A DNA stretch of 64,000 nucleotides, taken from positions 562,001 through 626,000 of the forward strand of contig CAJNDT010003846.1 in NCBI GenBank assembly GCA_905221615.1. Direction: 5' to 3'. Shown here one piece after another: positions 40,906 through 48,860 of the stretch. The position numbers and the translations under genes were made by a program. This stretch comes from Symbiodinium sp. CCMP2592. Its lineage: Eukaryota > Sar > Dinophyceae > Suessiales > Symbiodiniaceae. Each line of letters begins with the position of its first letter. The first letter of the stretch is position 1. The notes under the pieces were generated by a model. That model was given only the letters and a program-made list of their open reading frames with translations. It was not told where the DNA came from and made no database searches.

Positions 40906-41140
40906 CCATAATTAATTATTTAATTATTTATTTTTTTTCTGGCGGCCGGCGAGAACTTGTCATTCTTGTCATTCCTGTCATTTGGAGATGCTGGTCGGTA
41001 AAGTCCGGAAACGAGGACGATTCGCGGCTTTTTTTCAGCCTTACCGACGACCGTCTCCAAATGACAGGAATGACAAGAATGACAAGGTCTCGCCGGCCGC
41101 CAGAAAAAAAATAAATAATTAAATAATTAATTGTGGCCTC
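40906..41140. repeat. Palindromic AT-rich hairpin, copy 2
   Basis: A nearly perfect palindrome of about 235 bp: ATAATTAATTATTTAATTA, GC patch, CTTGTCATTCTTGTCATTCC, TGTCATTTGGAGA, then a short loop with AACGAGGACGATTCGCGGC, and the arm in reverse. It lies between two minus-strand genes (start of polymerase and end of the next gene), so it could act on transcription or as a replication origin; neither is shown. Confidence 0.9.
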
Positions 41141-41153
41141 CGTCCCGGGTAGA

Positions 41154-41720
41154 TCAGAAGGGGCATCGCTGGGGCTCCTCCTCCTTGAGCATGAGATCGG
41201 TCACCTCGATCAGCAGCCCACACTGGCCGCTCATCATCCAGACCTGCCGGAGCTCGGCGCGCACCTTGCACTCCCGGTTGGTCAGGTCCCCGGGTTCATG
41301 CAGCGACTGCCCCTGGGCATCCCACATGCGCACCTGGTCCAGGCACACTTTCAATTTGATGAAGCTGTTGCCTCGGGCCGAGGTCTTCAGGCAGGAGACG
41401 AAGCGGCTCTCCGTGTCCTGCGTGGTGAGCATGCGGCCGAAGAGCTTCGGGTCCGCCACGGAGCGGCTGGCCAGCTGGGCCACCAGGGCCTTCTCGAAGC
41501 CGGCCAGCTCCTCCTTCGCCGCCTCATTGGGCTCCAGGCACAGGGGCAGCCTCCTGGCGTCCTCGCCGTTGTAGGCCGTGGGGTGCCACAGAATCCGGAT
41601 CCAGCCGCACTGCCAGACCGCCGGGCCGCCGTCCTCCGCGCACACGGGGAAGAACTTGCCGCCCTTCGGGTTCGCCAACAGGTCTCCGAGCTTGATCGCC
41701 ATGCTTGGCTTGCTGCTCAT
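41154..41720 (-). CDS. Unknown protein, possible ssDNA-binding OB-fold
   Basis: 188 residues if started at the Met at 41720 (MSSKPSMAIKLGDLL); longer upstream codons are Arg-rich and less likely. No family is certain. The C-terminal half contains ELRQVWMMSGQCGLLIEVTDL, a pattern of strands with aromatic and Gly residues like that in OB-fold single-strand-binding proteins of DNA viruses. It is transcribed toward the polymerase on the same strand, which would fit a replication role. No frameshift is seen. Confidence 0.4.
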   Translation of the reverse strand: MSSKPSMAIKLGDLLANPKGGKFFPVCAEDGGPAVWQCGWIRILWHPTAYNGEDARRLPLCLEPNEAAKEELAGFEKALVAQLASRSVADPKLFGRMLTTQDTESRFVSCLKTSARGNSFIKLKVCLDQVRMWDAQGQSLHEPGDLTNRECKVRAELRQVWMMSGQCGLLIEVTDLMLKEEEPQRCPF

Positions 41721-42025
41721 GCTCCCTTTTTTATTCCTTGAAGAGAAAAATGCCGCCACCCGAACGCACCTTCTCCCCCATGCTGCCCGGAGAGTGCATT
41801 TGTGCGACCGTGGCCCTGGTGGGTGTCTTCGTGGCCCTGTGGCTCCTCTCCTGCCCTGGCGCACCGCCGCCGCCCGGCCACCACCCCATGCGGCTGCGGG
41901 GCCCGTGGCACGAAGGGAACATCACATAGCGCGTTCACGCGGGGGGGAAGCTCCCGGCCGGCTTGAAGAAAGCCTTCGCCCTTGCGCAACAAGCCAAGAA
42001 CTTCTTGTCGTGTTTTACCATCTCC

Positions 42026-43003
42026 ATGGTCGGCGCCAACCATCGCTGCGGCAGGCCCACTCCCGACGGCCCCTGTGGAAAATTAGTTCAAAACAACTGC
42101 GATGGCATGTGTAAGATGCACTTTGCCAATAGTTTTTGTCACCAATGCGGAACCGCAGTCCCTCGACGCTGCAAATTCTGCTTGTCATGCAAGCCAAGGT
42201 CATGCCAATTCCCTGGCTGCAAGACTCGATCCTACCATACCTGCCACGGCTACTGCATGAAACATTACCAAGTGAAGCGATGTAGCTACACGGGATGTCA
42301 AGAGATTATCAAAAGCAACAAAGAACACTGCGGCGTTCATGCACATATCTGCCGTCACCCTGGCTGTCGAAAGTACCGCCAAGTAAGCCAGTTTTGCGCG
42401 CGTCACGGAGGCGGTCACCGGTGCACTTCCGAAGCTTGCAAGCTGCTGGACTTACCGCCGCTCGCGCAGTTCAGGGACCTTGAACGGAAGCGAATCTGCT
42501 GGGCCTGCTTCGCCGCCCAGTTCCCCGATCGCGCCAAGCTCAAGGTGCGCAAAGAGCACCTCATGCTCGCGGAGCTGCAGCGGCGCCTGCCGTGGCTGGG
42601 CGAGAACGCTGAGCAGCTGGTCTGGGACTGCCCCGTACCCGGCGGGTGCACGCTCAAGCGCCCCGACATGCTCTACCGCTTCGAGGACCGCTTCGTGCAG
42701 GTAGAAATCGACGAGGAGGGCCACGAGGACCGGAGCTGCGCGGACGAGGACAGCCGTCTCGAGCTCATTGCGGCTGACGTGGGCCTGCCCGGCCTGGTGC
42801 TGCGGCTCAACCCGGATGCGGAGCGTGTTCTGTCGCGCCGCCGCCTCAGGAACGGCGAATCCGCTTTCGCCGTCGGCGACGCGGACGCCTTCAACGCCCT
42901 CTTTGATGCAGCCGAGGCCGCGGTGGAGGCCTTCCTGAACGAGCCGGCCCCCGAGGGCGTGCGGGTCGTGGGGCTGCCCGCGAGCTGGTGGGACGAAAGG
43001 TAA
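42026..43003 (+). CDS. Cys-rich repeat protein with PD-(D/E)XK-like nuclease domain
   Basis: 325 residues from the Met at 42026; the 21 codons upstream lack an ATG. Residues ~8-130 are an array of Cys/His-rich repeats (patterns such as C-x5-C-x-H and C-x4-C...H-x-C-x-Y-C-x2-H), resembling EsV-1-7-type or similar zinc repeats of algal viruses and algae. Around residue 226 lies VQVEIDEEGHEDRSC followed by RLELI, a pattern seen in restriction-like nuclease domains of giant viruses and algae (Asp and Glu with a following basic residue). First gene of the plus-strand block. Likely a DNA nuclease targeted by the zinc repeats; target unknown. The frame is intact. Confidence 0.62.
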   Translation: MVGANHRCGRPTPDGPCGKLVQNNCDGMCKMHFANSFCHQCGTAVPRRCKFCLSCKPRSCQFPGCKTRSYHTCHGYCMKHYQVKRCSYTGCQEIIKSNKEHCGVHAHICRHPGCRKYRQVSQFCARHGGGHRCTSEACKLLDLPPLAQFRDLERKRICWACFAAQFPDRAKLKVRKEHLMLAELQRRLPWLGENAEQLVWDCPVPGGCTLKRPDMLYRFEDRFVQVEIDEEGHEDRSCADEDSRLELIAADVGLPGLVLRLNPDAERVLSRRRLRNGESAFAVGDADAFNALFDAAEAAVEAFLNEPAPEGVRVVGLPASWWDER

Positions 43004-43040
43004 ATGTGCTTCGAGTGCTATCGTGCCCTGTGGTTAAAGC

Positions 43041-43770
43041 ATGAGTCCTGTCAAGCTCTTCAAGACACCGGAGTTTACCGTCAAACAGCCGCGAGACCAG
43101 GCGGTCTGCAGGACGCCCTCCAACGGCATCCTATGCGCGCCGTCCGCGTCCGGGAAGACCGTTCTCCTCGTGTCACTGATACTGGAGCAGTACAGGGGCT
43201 GCTTCGAGCGCGTGTACATCCTGAGCCCGAGCATTGACATGGACCCCCAGTGGGAGCCCGTGAAGGAGTACATTCGGAAGGACCTGGGGGTCAACACGGA
43301 CCGCGAGCAAGCTTGGTGGGATGACTGGGACGAAGCTGCGCTCAGGCAAATCCTGGCCCAGCAGAAGAAGATCACCCAGCAGTCGAAGCAGCTGGGCATG
43401 AAGGAGGCCGGCACTATACTGCATAAATACCTGGGTGAGTACCCAGAAACTCCGGCTCATGAGCAGCGCCGTGCGCGTGAACACCATGTTCTATTGCGTC
43501 TTCCGCTTGCGCAACCAGCTGGAATTAGATGCGCTAGTGGAGGAGCTGAGCGCCATGCTCCCAAAGGACGTCCTCTACGGAATGTATCAGGAAGCCACCA
43601 GGGAGAAATACAGCTTCTGGTACGTCAACATGCGAGCTCCCAAAGAGGACATGTTTTGGGTGCGCTTCGATCGCAAATTCCTCGTAAACGAAGATGGGGG
43701 GGATCCTCAGCCAAGTGGTGGGCAAGCTGCTGGGCAACGGCCCGATCTGCGACAGTGAGTGCCATCATGT
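43041..43770 (+). pseudogene. A32-type DNA-packaging ATPase lacking its Walker B region
   Basis: Residues 33-40 are APSASGKT, the Walker A of FtsK/HerA-superfamily packaging ATPases, followed by LEQYRGCFERVYILSPS, typical of the Polinton/NCLDV group. The frame from 43041 then runs to KEAGTILHKYLG. A second frame (from ~43435) supplies STQKLRLMSSAVRVN and FWYVNMRAPKEDMFWVRF, the C-terminal half of the same family. The segment between them in relatives, containing the Walker B (hydrophobic-Asp-Asp) and the Arg-Gly-Arg-His region, is absent: the two parts abut at about 43430. It therefore looks like a deletion of around 40 codons plus a frame change, which would abolish ATP hydrolysis. Confidence 0.8.
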
Positions 43771-44659
43771 GCAATGCTGCACGAGCACGCAGGGGGTCGT
43801 GGACCCGCGGCGGCTTCCCTACCCGGAGCGGGTCCGGCAGGTCAGTGACAGCACGGCCTCCGACAAGTCGACGGGCCGGAGTTTGTTCCGCCGTAGAAGG
43901 AAAATGAGCTGTACAGTGTACGTGGACTCCCGGAAGCGCACGGCGGGGGACGATAGTTCCTTCGAGATAGACATCGGGGAGACCATTCATTTGCAGACAG
44001 GAGCCAAGCTCTCCGTGTTCAAGTTCAGGGTGGCCGACGCCTTCCTCTCCACGGATCGGGGACAGTACTTGTACTGGATCGATGAGGCGCTGCAAACCCT
44101 CAACTGGGCGGTGCTCCCCATCGGGGCCTACACGGGGACGCGGCTGGCCGCCTGGATCAGCAGCAACTTTGCTTCGGCGACGTACGTCGAAAGCACAAAC
44201 GAGATAGGCGTGGCCTACGACGGCAACCGCCGCATACTCAACGACTACGAGATCCGAAGCCTGTTCCCAGGCACTGGCTCTTACCCCGCCGGCGCCACTC
44301 CCAGCCGGCCGCTCTCGATCAATCACCTCCTGGGCCCCAGTTTTATCGATGGAGCGCTGCAGATCTTCGTGTTCGTCACGATGAACCCATACTCAGAGTT
44401 GTTCCTCAGATGCAGCACCCTCGCCACTGGCGCCGACATCAAGGGGCCTCTGGGCAACGACATTATCTGCAAAATGATCATCGATAAAGGCGTGGGGAAT
44501 ATCATGCAAACGAGAACGGATGAAGGCCATTTCGTCAAATTGCACGGGCCCATTACCCTGCGCACTCTGCGCTTTAAATTGACAGATGTCCATGGGAACA
44601 CGGTTAACACCCGTGGAACATCTGTTTCTTTTGCGATTTTCCTGGATTACGACAATTAA
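43694..44659 (+). CDS. Minor capsid (penton-type) protein, with an N-terminal MGG extension
   Basis: The continuous frame has 321 codons. A second Met at 43904 (MSCTVYVDSRKR) is the likely start of the capsid protein: about 251 residues, mostly beta-strand, ending FKLTDVHGN...VSFAIFLDYDN, matching the penton/minor capsid of Polinton-like viruses in size, position and C-terminal pattern. The first 70 codons (MGGILSQVVGKLLGNG...CDSECHHVQCC) look like a separate short protein with a Gly2 that could be myristoylated, followed by a Cys motif, now fused by loss of a stop. It overlaps the end of the ATPase by about 70 bases. Confidence 0.75.
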   Translation: MGGILSQVVGKLLGNGPICDSECHHVQCCTSTQGVVDPRRLPYPERVRQVSDSTASDKSTGRSLFRRRRKMSCTVYVDSRKRTAGDDSSFEIDIGETIHLQTGAKLSVFKFRVADAFLSTDRGQYLYWIDEALQTLNWAVLPIGAYTGTRLAAWISSNFASATYVESTNEIGVAYDGNRRILNDYEIRSLFPGTGSYPAGATPSRPLSINHLLGPSFIDGALQIFVFVTMNPYSELFLRCSTLATGADIKGPLGNDIICKMIIDKGVGNIMQTRTDEGHFVKLHGPITLRTLRFKLTDVHGNTVNTRGTSVSFAIFLDYDN

Positions 44660-44676
44660 TATCTTTAATCAAGAAA

Positions 44677-45081
44677 ATGACTGAGAATGAACCCGTGGAC
44701 GAGCCTGCACCTGTGGCAGAGCCTGTGGCAGAGCCTGCGGCAGAGCCTGCGCCAGAGCCTGAGCCGGCTCCGGCCGCCGTGCCCCCGCCGGAGCCCGCCA
44801 AGCCCGCGGAGCCCCCCGCCCCCAAGCGGAGAGGCAGACCTCCAGGCTCGAAGAACAAGCCAAAAGCCCCGAAGACGGTGCCCGCCGAAGAGGCCGTCCC
44901 AGCACCGGCTCCCGAGCCCGCGCAGCCTCCGAAGGCTCCGAGTCCGGCTCCCGCCCCTCCCGCCCCCGAGCCCCCCGCAGAGCCCGTCAGGATGACGCCT
45001 GCGCAAGAGCGGGCCCTAAGGTACATGCAGCGGCAGGACCGGTACATGGAGCTGCTCGCACGAAATACGCACGAGCTATAA
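44677..45081 (+). CDS. Pro/Ala/Glu-rich protein with an AT-hook
   Basis: 134 residues. A low-complexity stretch of PAPEPAPE-type repeats surrounds one AT-hook, KRRGRPPGSKNK, near residues 50-61. The C-terminal 30 residues (MTPAQERALRYMQRQDRYM) look helical. It starts 17 bases after the minor capsid gene stop, after an AT-rich leader. AT-hooks bind the minor groove of AT-rich DNA; the element's AT-rich hairpins are possible targets. Role in genome condensation is inferred only. Confidence 0.65.
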   Translation: MTENEPVDEPAPVAEPVAEPAAEPAPEPEPAPAAVPPPEPAKPAEPPAPKRRGRPPGSKNKPKAPKTVPAEEAVPAPAPEPAQPPKAPSPAPAPPAPEPPAEPVRMTPAQERALRYMQRQDRYMELLARNTHEL

Positions 45082-45088
45082 AGGAACC

Positions 45089-45418
45089 ATGATGCCCCTC
45101 GAGCGGCGCAACGAACCCTTCATGCTTCGGCAGTTCCACAAGATGTATCCCAGCTATAACCTCAATCCCCTGTTGCGCCGGCGGCACCAGCAGCTCGTGG
45201 AGGCGCAAGCCTTCAATCAGTGGCTCTCCAACCGGCGCCTCCGGCAGGAGGGCGAGACCTACGCGGACGAATTGGGCCGCATGACTGAGGCGGTCAACCG
45301 CCGCATCCCGCAACTGCGCTATGCCCCGGCAGAGCGCCAGGGCGTTCACAGGATGGCGCGGGACGTGGCCGCAGGTAGAAATACCAGCGAGTCGGGAGTG
45401 TATGGCGGTCTTATGTGA
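45089..45418 (+). CDS. Small hypothetical protein (109 residues)
   Basis: The frame starts with two Met codons directly after the AT-hook gene and is Arg/Gln-rich and helical (LRRRHQQLVEAQAFNQWLSNRR). No family is recognised. Compact spacing (7 bases) and position among structural genes support a real gene, perhaps a virion component. Confidence 0.5.
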   Translation: MMPLERRNEPFMLRQFHKMYPSYNLNPLLRRRHQQLVEAQAFNQWLSNRRLRQEGETYADELGRMTEAVNRRIPQLRYAPAERQGVHRMARDVAAGRNTSESGVYGGLM

Positions 45419-45713
45419 GATGAAGCTGGATCTGCAGCTCGCGAAGCGCGAGGGCATGTGGCTGCTCTCCAGTCCGGATGCCGAGATTCCCCTGGCCTAC
45501 GAAGAGGACCTGGCCGACGACGACGGCCAGGAGATCCTGCGGCTCCTGGGCCGGCGGTGGACCCGCCCCCAGAGGGCTTGTGCGCTTCGACCCCGAGACC
45601 AAGACGGTCCTAAGCTACCTGTGCGAGATCGTCCAGCGGGCTTCCGAGCGCAGCTACCTGGGCAAGCGAGGCCTCCACATAAATGTACGCGAGCCTGGCG
45701 GAGCAGGCTTCTG
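45402..45713 (+). pseudogene. Small hypothetical protein with one frameshift
   Basis: Starts MAVLCEMKLDLQLAKREGMW and runs to ...QEILRLLGRR; near 45550-45570 the reading changes frame and continues GLVRFDPETKTVLSYLCEIV...LGKRGLHINVRE, ending near 45713. About 103 codons in all. It overlaps the stop of the preceding gene and the start of the next. Family unknown. The frameshift lies in a GC-rich run (CCCGCCCCC), so an assembly indel is possible. Confidence 0.5.
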
Positions 45714-46162
45714 AGAGCGACTGGAGCCAGGAGGAAAGGGACCAGTGGTACAAGGAGCGCCCCAAAGACGAGGAGTACTACCGCATCCAGCGCGACCTCC
45801 TGCAAAAGGGCCTGACCCGCAAGGCCAAGCTCGTGAAGCTCCCGCCGCACCAGGAGGGCGAGCCGGGGCTGTGGGCCATCGGCCTCGAGGGCGCCTCGCC
45901 GCTGCGGCTCCCGACGGCCGAGCAGCACCCGCTGCACGTCAGCCTGGCCTTCGAGGACGAGCTCTCCGAGGAGCAGCTGCAAGCCCTGCAGGACGAGTGG
46001 GGCGAGGAGCGGGAGACGACCCTGCAGTTCTACAAGTTCACGAGCGGCGGCAGCGGCGAGCTGTCCCTGAAGTGGGATCCCGTGGCCAACTCGGAGAGCG
46101 TCCAGCGGGCCCGCGAGGGCAGCTACTATGGCCAGCGACGGCCGCTGCACATCAGCTTCTAA
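45683..46162 (+). CDS. Probable 2H phosphoesterase-like protein
   Basis: 159 residues. Two H-x-S motifs inside hydrophobic strands, LHVSLAF (His85) and LHISF (His156), are 71 residues apart, as in 2H (LigT/CPDase-like) phosphoesterases, where two H-x-(S/T) motifs form the active site. The second is at the very C-terminus, which is late. The region between has helix and strand content. Such enzymes act on cyclic phosphates or 2'-5' linked nucleotides. The family call is from motif spacing alone. Frame intact, placed among capsid genes. Confidence 0.45.
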   Translation: MYASLAEQASESDWSQEERDQWYKERPKDEEYYRIQRDLLQKGLTRKAKLVKLPPHQEGEPGLWAIGLEGASPLRLPTAEQHPLHVSLAFEDELSEEQLQALQDEWGEERETTLQFYKFTSGGSGELSLKWDPVANSESVQRAREGSYYGQRRPLHISF

Positions 46163-46169
46163 GTAAAAC

Positions 46170-47723
46170 ATGGAGGAGCGCAGAAGCAATGGCTTCCGCG
46201 TCAAGCCCAGCTTTGGTCAGGTCCTCGGCTACATAGCTGAGGGCGAGCCCCTCGACATTCCCCTGCCCAACCGCAAGGCGAGCATCTACACCGCCTCGCA
46301 CTGGTATCTAGACGATTACCCCAATGCTCCGGAGCCCATCAGCGATGCACCGATACCCCACACCCAGTTGAATCCCGCAGCCGCTTTTGAAACGGCCGAC
46401 GAGGGCTACGACGGAGTCCCCTTCCCCCGCCCGCCAAGAGAGTTCACTCGGCCCAGCTTCCTGCCAGACTCCGACGACGGAGGCATGGATCCAGGGCAGG
46501 CCCTGCGCAACGACGGGCTCGATGCACCGAGGCCGCCGAGCCTCGGAGGCCGCATGAGGGAGTCGGGCATTCAAGCCGCGGAAGCGATCATCGCCGGAGG
46601 GGCTGCGGGCGCCGCGGCGGCGACCCGAAGCGTGGCCGAGAACCAGACCTTCAACATTTTGCGGGGAGGAGGCGACTGGCTCGACAGAACCCTCAGGATC
46701 CCCAGGAGGCCGCCGGGACTGGCGCCGCCCCCGGACGAGGTCCCGCCGCCCAACATCATCGGGAGGCCCAGCGAGGTGGAGCCCCTGCTCGAGCGAGCGG
46801 GCCAGAGAGCCGCAGAGGTGGAGCGCACGGCGGCTCAAGACATCGAGGCTTTTGCTTCGCAGCAGGTGGCGGAGGCACAAGCGGCGGAAGGCTTTGCCAC
46901 GGCGGCGGAGGCTGCGGCGAGCGCTGCCGAAGCAGCAACTGCGGCGGAAGCGGGCGGAGGAGCTCTTGCGCTCCTGGGCGAGGGAGCCCTGGCGACTGCT
47001 GGTGCCGTGGGCGCGGCGACGGGAGGGTTGGCGGTGGCTGCTGCAGGTGCAGCCTTGGTCGGAACCGCATGGGCCATCGAGGGAGGCTTGAACGCGGCCT
47101 CCACCCTCACGGGCTGGGGCGCGGCGACGGGAGGCGGCACGGACTCAGACGCCTCGCGGCCGAGCCAAACCACGGACCTTGCGACCCTGAACGGCATGCA
47201 AGAGTCGGGCGCAGTTGATCACTACTTCATCCAGGAGCAGCGCCGGGCCCAGCGCACCCAGCCCCAGGTCTTCAGGATTGACACGGACTCAGAGAGCGAG
47301 CCGCGGCCCCAGGCGCAGCAACGCATCGTCGCACGACCGGCGCGGCGCCGGCAGCCCCAGGCCCAAACCCCTTTCGGCCTCAACAACATCCCGATCCCGG
47401 TCTCTTCCGGCAGCGACCGCTCCCGCGTCAGCCGCCAGTCCCGCAGGACCGGGGACCCCTCGGGACCCAGCCGTCCTTCGACGCCCTTCGACAGGCGAGC
47501 GAACCCGAAGCTGCATAGGTATGTAAAGAGTGATGGAGCAGGTTACGCAAGCCGTCGACGACGAGCTCGTGGCCTCGCTCGATTACAAGCTGGCCACGGG
47601 GAACACAAACTACATCCAGTCCCGAAAATCGGTGCAGTACTTTCCGTCGTCCTTGAGCACTTTTACGCCAAGCACGTCGCGGGTGTGTCGTATACCGATC
47701 ACAAGCGGGACCGATTTCGTTGA
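46170..47723 (+). CDS. Large structural protein with Ala/Gly-rich hydrophobic segment
   Basis: 517 codons, starting MEERRSNGFRVKPSFGQ right after the preceding stop. The N-terminal 130 residues contain Pro- and acidic-rich sequence (YLDDYPNAPEPISDAP). The middle (near 46850-47090) is Ala-rich helix ending in a hydrophobic stretch of about 35 residues (TAGAVGAATGGLAVAAAGAA), probably a membrane segment. The C-terminus is Arg/Ser/Pro-rich. The last 190 bases overlap the capsid gene in another frame; a near stop at 47521 in another frame suggests the original end was there. Likely a virion membrane or core protein; family not recognised. Confidence 0.6.
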   Translation: MEERRSNGFRVKPSFGQVLGYIAEGEPLDIPLPNRKASIYTASHWYLDDYPNAPEPISDAPIPHTQLNPAAAFETADEGYDGVPFPRPPREFTRPSFLPDSDDGGMDPGQALRNDGLDAPRPPSLGGRMRESGIQAAEAIIAGGAAGAAAATRSVAENQTFNILRGGGDWLDRTLRIPRRPPGLAPPPDEVPPPNIIGRPSEVEPLLERAGQRAAEVERTAAQDIEAFASQQVAEAQAAEGFATAAEAAASAAEAATAAEAGGGALALLGEGALATAGAVGAATGGLAVAAAGAALVGTAWAIEGGLNAASTLTGWGAATGGGTDSDASRPSQTTDLATLNGMQESGAVDHYFIQEQRRAQRTQPQVFRIDTDSESEPRPQAQQRIVARPARRRQPQAQTPFGLNNIPIPVSSGSDRSRVSRQSRRTGDPSGPSRPSTPFDRRANPKLHRYVKSDGAGYASRRRRARGLARLQAGHGEHKLHPVPKIGAVLSVVLEHFYAKHVAGVSYTDHKRDRFR

Positions 47724-48763
47724 TCCTGAATCGATTAAGCTGGCCTTCAGCTTCCGGAACACGGACGGCTCCAGCGACATGCTCTGCGGCTCGCCGGACC
47801 CCTCGTGTTTCATCGAGAGGATGCAACTCTTCGCCAACGGGCAACGGGTGGAAGACATCAGCTACTACGGGCGCAGTTGCTTCATGTATTCGCTACTGAA
47901 GCCGTCCGACTGGTGGACGGAGCTGCACTGGGAGGGCCTCCCGGTGGACGCCGGCGGCTGGGCGCAGCCGGTGCAGCCGGGGCAAAAGCGCGATGTGCTG
48001 ATGCACCCGCATCTTCTTGGCATGTTCAACTGCGGCAAGATGCTGCCACCGCAGCTAAGTCTCGTCTTGGAGATACAGTTCAGCGAACCCGAGCAGGCCA
48101 TGCGCGCCGGCGTGGGCTCGAGTCTGTCGTATCAGATCGAAAATGTGCACCTTTTGGCCGATCAGGTGACCCTTGATAGTGCCCTCCGGGAGAGCTTCGA
48201 GCGCATATTACTGTCCAACAGATCGCTCCTTTTCAGCTTTCCGAGCCTCCACGTGCAGCAGTCCTCGGTCCCGGCGGGCTCCACGAGCTACAATATCACC
48301 GTCGCGCGAGCCTTTACCAAGCTTTTGGGAGCCTTCGTGCACTTCAACAAGACCGGGGAAGAACCACGTTTCCAACTTCGAATATCCAGGGGAGGCCTTC
48401 CCGAACGTCTCGGCGGCCACGGTCATGGAGGGCCAGCTGCAGCTCGGGGCCATGCAATTCCCCAGAAACAGTGTCAAAAGCATCGCCGAATACCACCACT
48501 TCCTCGCCATCATGGCCGGCACCTACGATTCAAAGCTACGAAATATGCGCCTCCCGAACTATGATAACACGCACTTCATTGCCGCGTTCCCCACGGAGCG
48601 TGTACCCAAGCACCCCACCAGCGGTTTGTCGACGAGGAGCGGCGACCTGTGCCGCTTCACCTTCAAGCAAATGCTCGCGGACCGCGTGGATCAGTGCTTC
48701 GTTGGCCTCGTATCGCTCCAAATTTGCACTCTTTCAGGCTCCGGCGTCTCAGTCCTTGACTGA
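47533..48763 (+). pseudogene. Major capsid protein, double-jelly-roll type, one frameshift
   Basis: About 410 codons from the ATG at 47533. The N-terminal part (DELVASLDYKLATGNTNYI, FVDPESIKLAFSFRNTD, RMQLFANGQRVEDISYYGR) and C-terminal part (FRFTFKQ-like CRFTFKQMLADRVDQCF, SLQICTLSGSGVSVLD) match the pattern of major capsid proteins of Polinton-like viruses. The frame changes near 48356 in the run GGGG, with one extra base, between ...HFNKTG and NHVSNFEYPGEAF. Everything else is continuous. It lies in the expected position after minor capsid and structural genes. Capsid shells of this family are built from trimers of the double jelly roll. The single homopolymer indel could be an assembly error. 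Confidence 0.85.
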
Positions 48764-48860
48764 TGATATTGGCGTTTTGAGCGATTTGTTTCACCTTTTT
48801 TGCCCTCTTCGAACACCGCTAGCCTGGACCGGCGGCGCAGAGCCCGGGGGCACTAGATAA

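Noticed and set aside
47533-48763. Programmed frameshift in the major capsid gene
   Set aside because: Other virus-like genes here also have scattered single-base shifts in runs of G or C; there is no conserved slippery site, so decay or assembly error is simpler.
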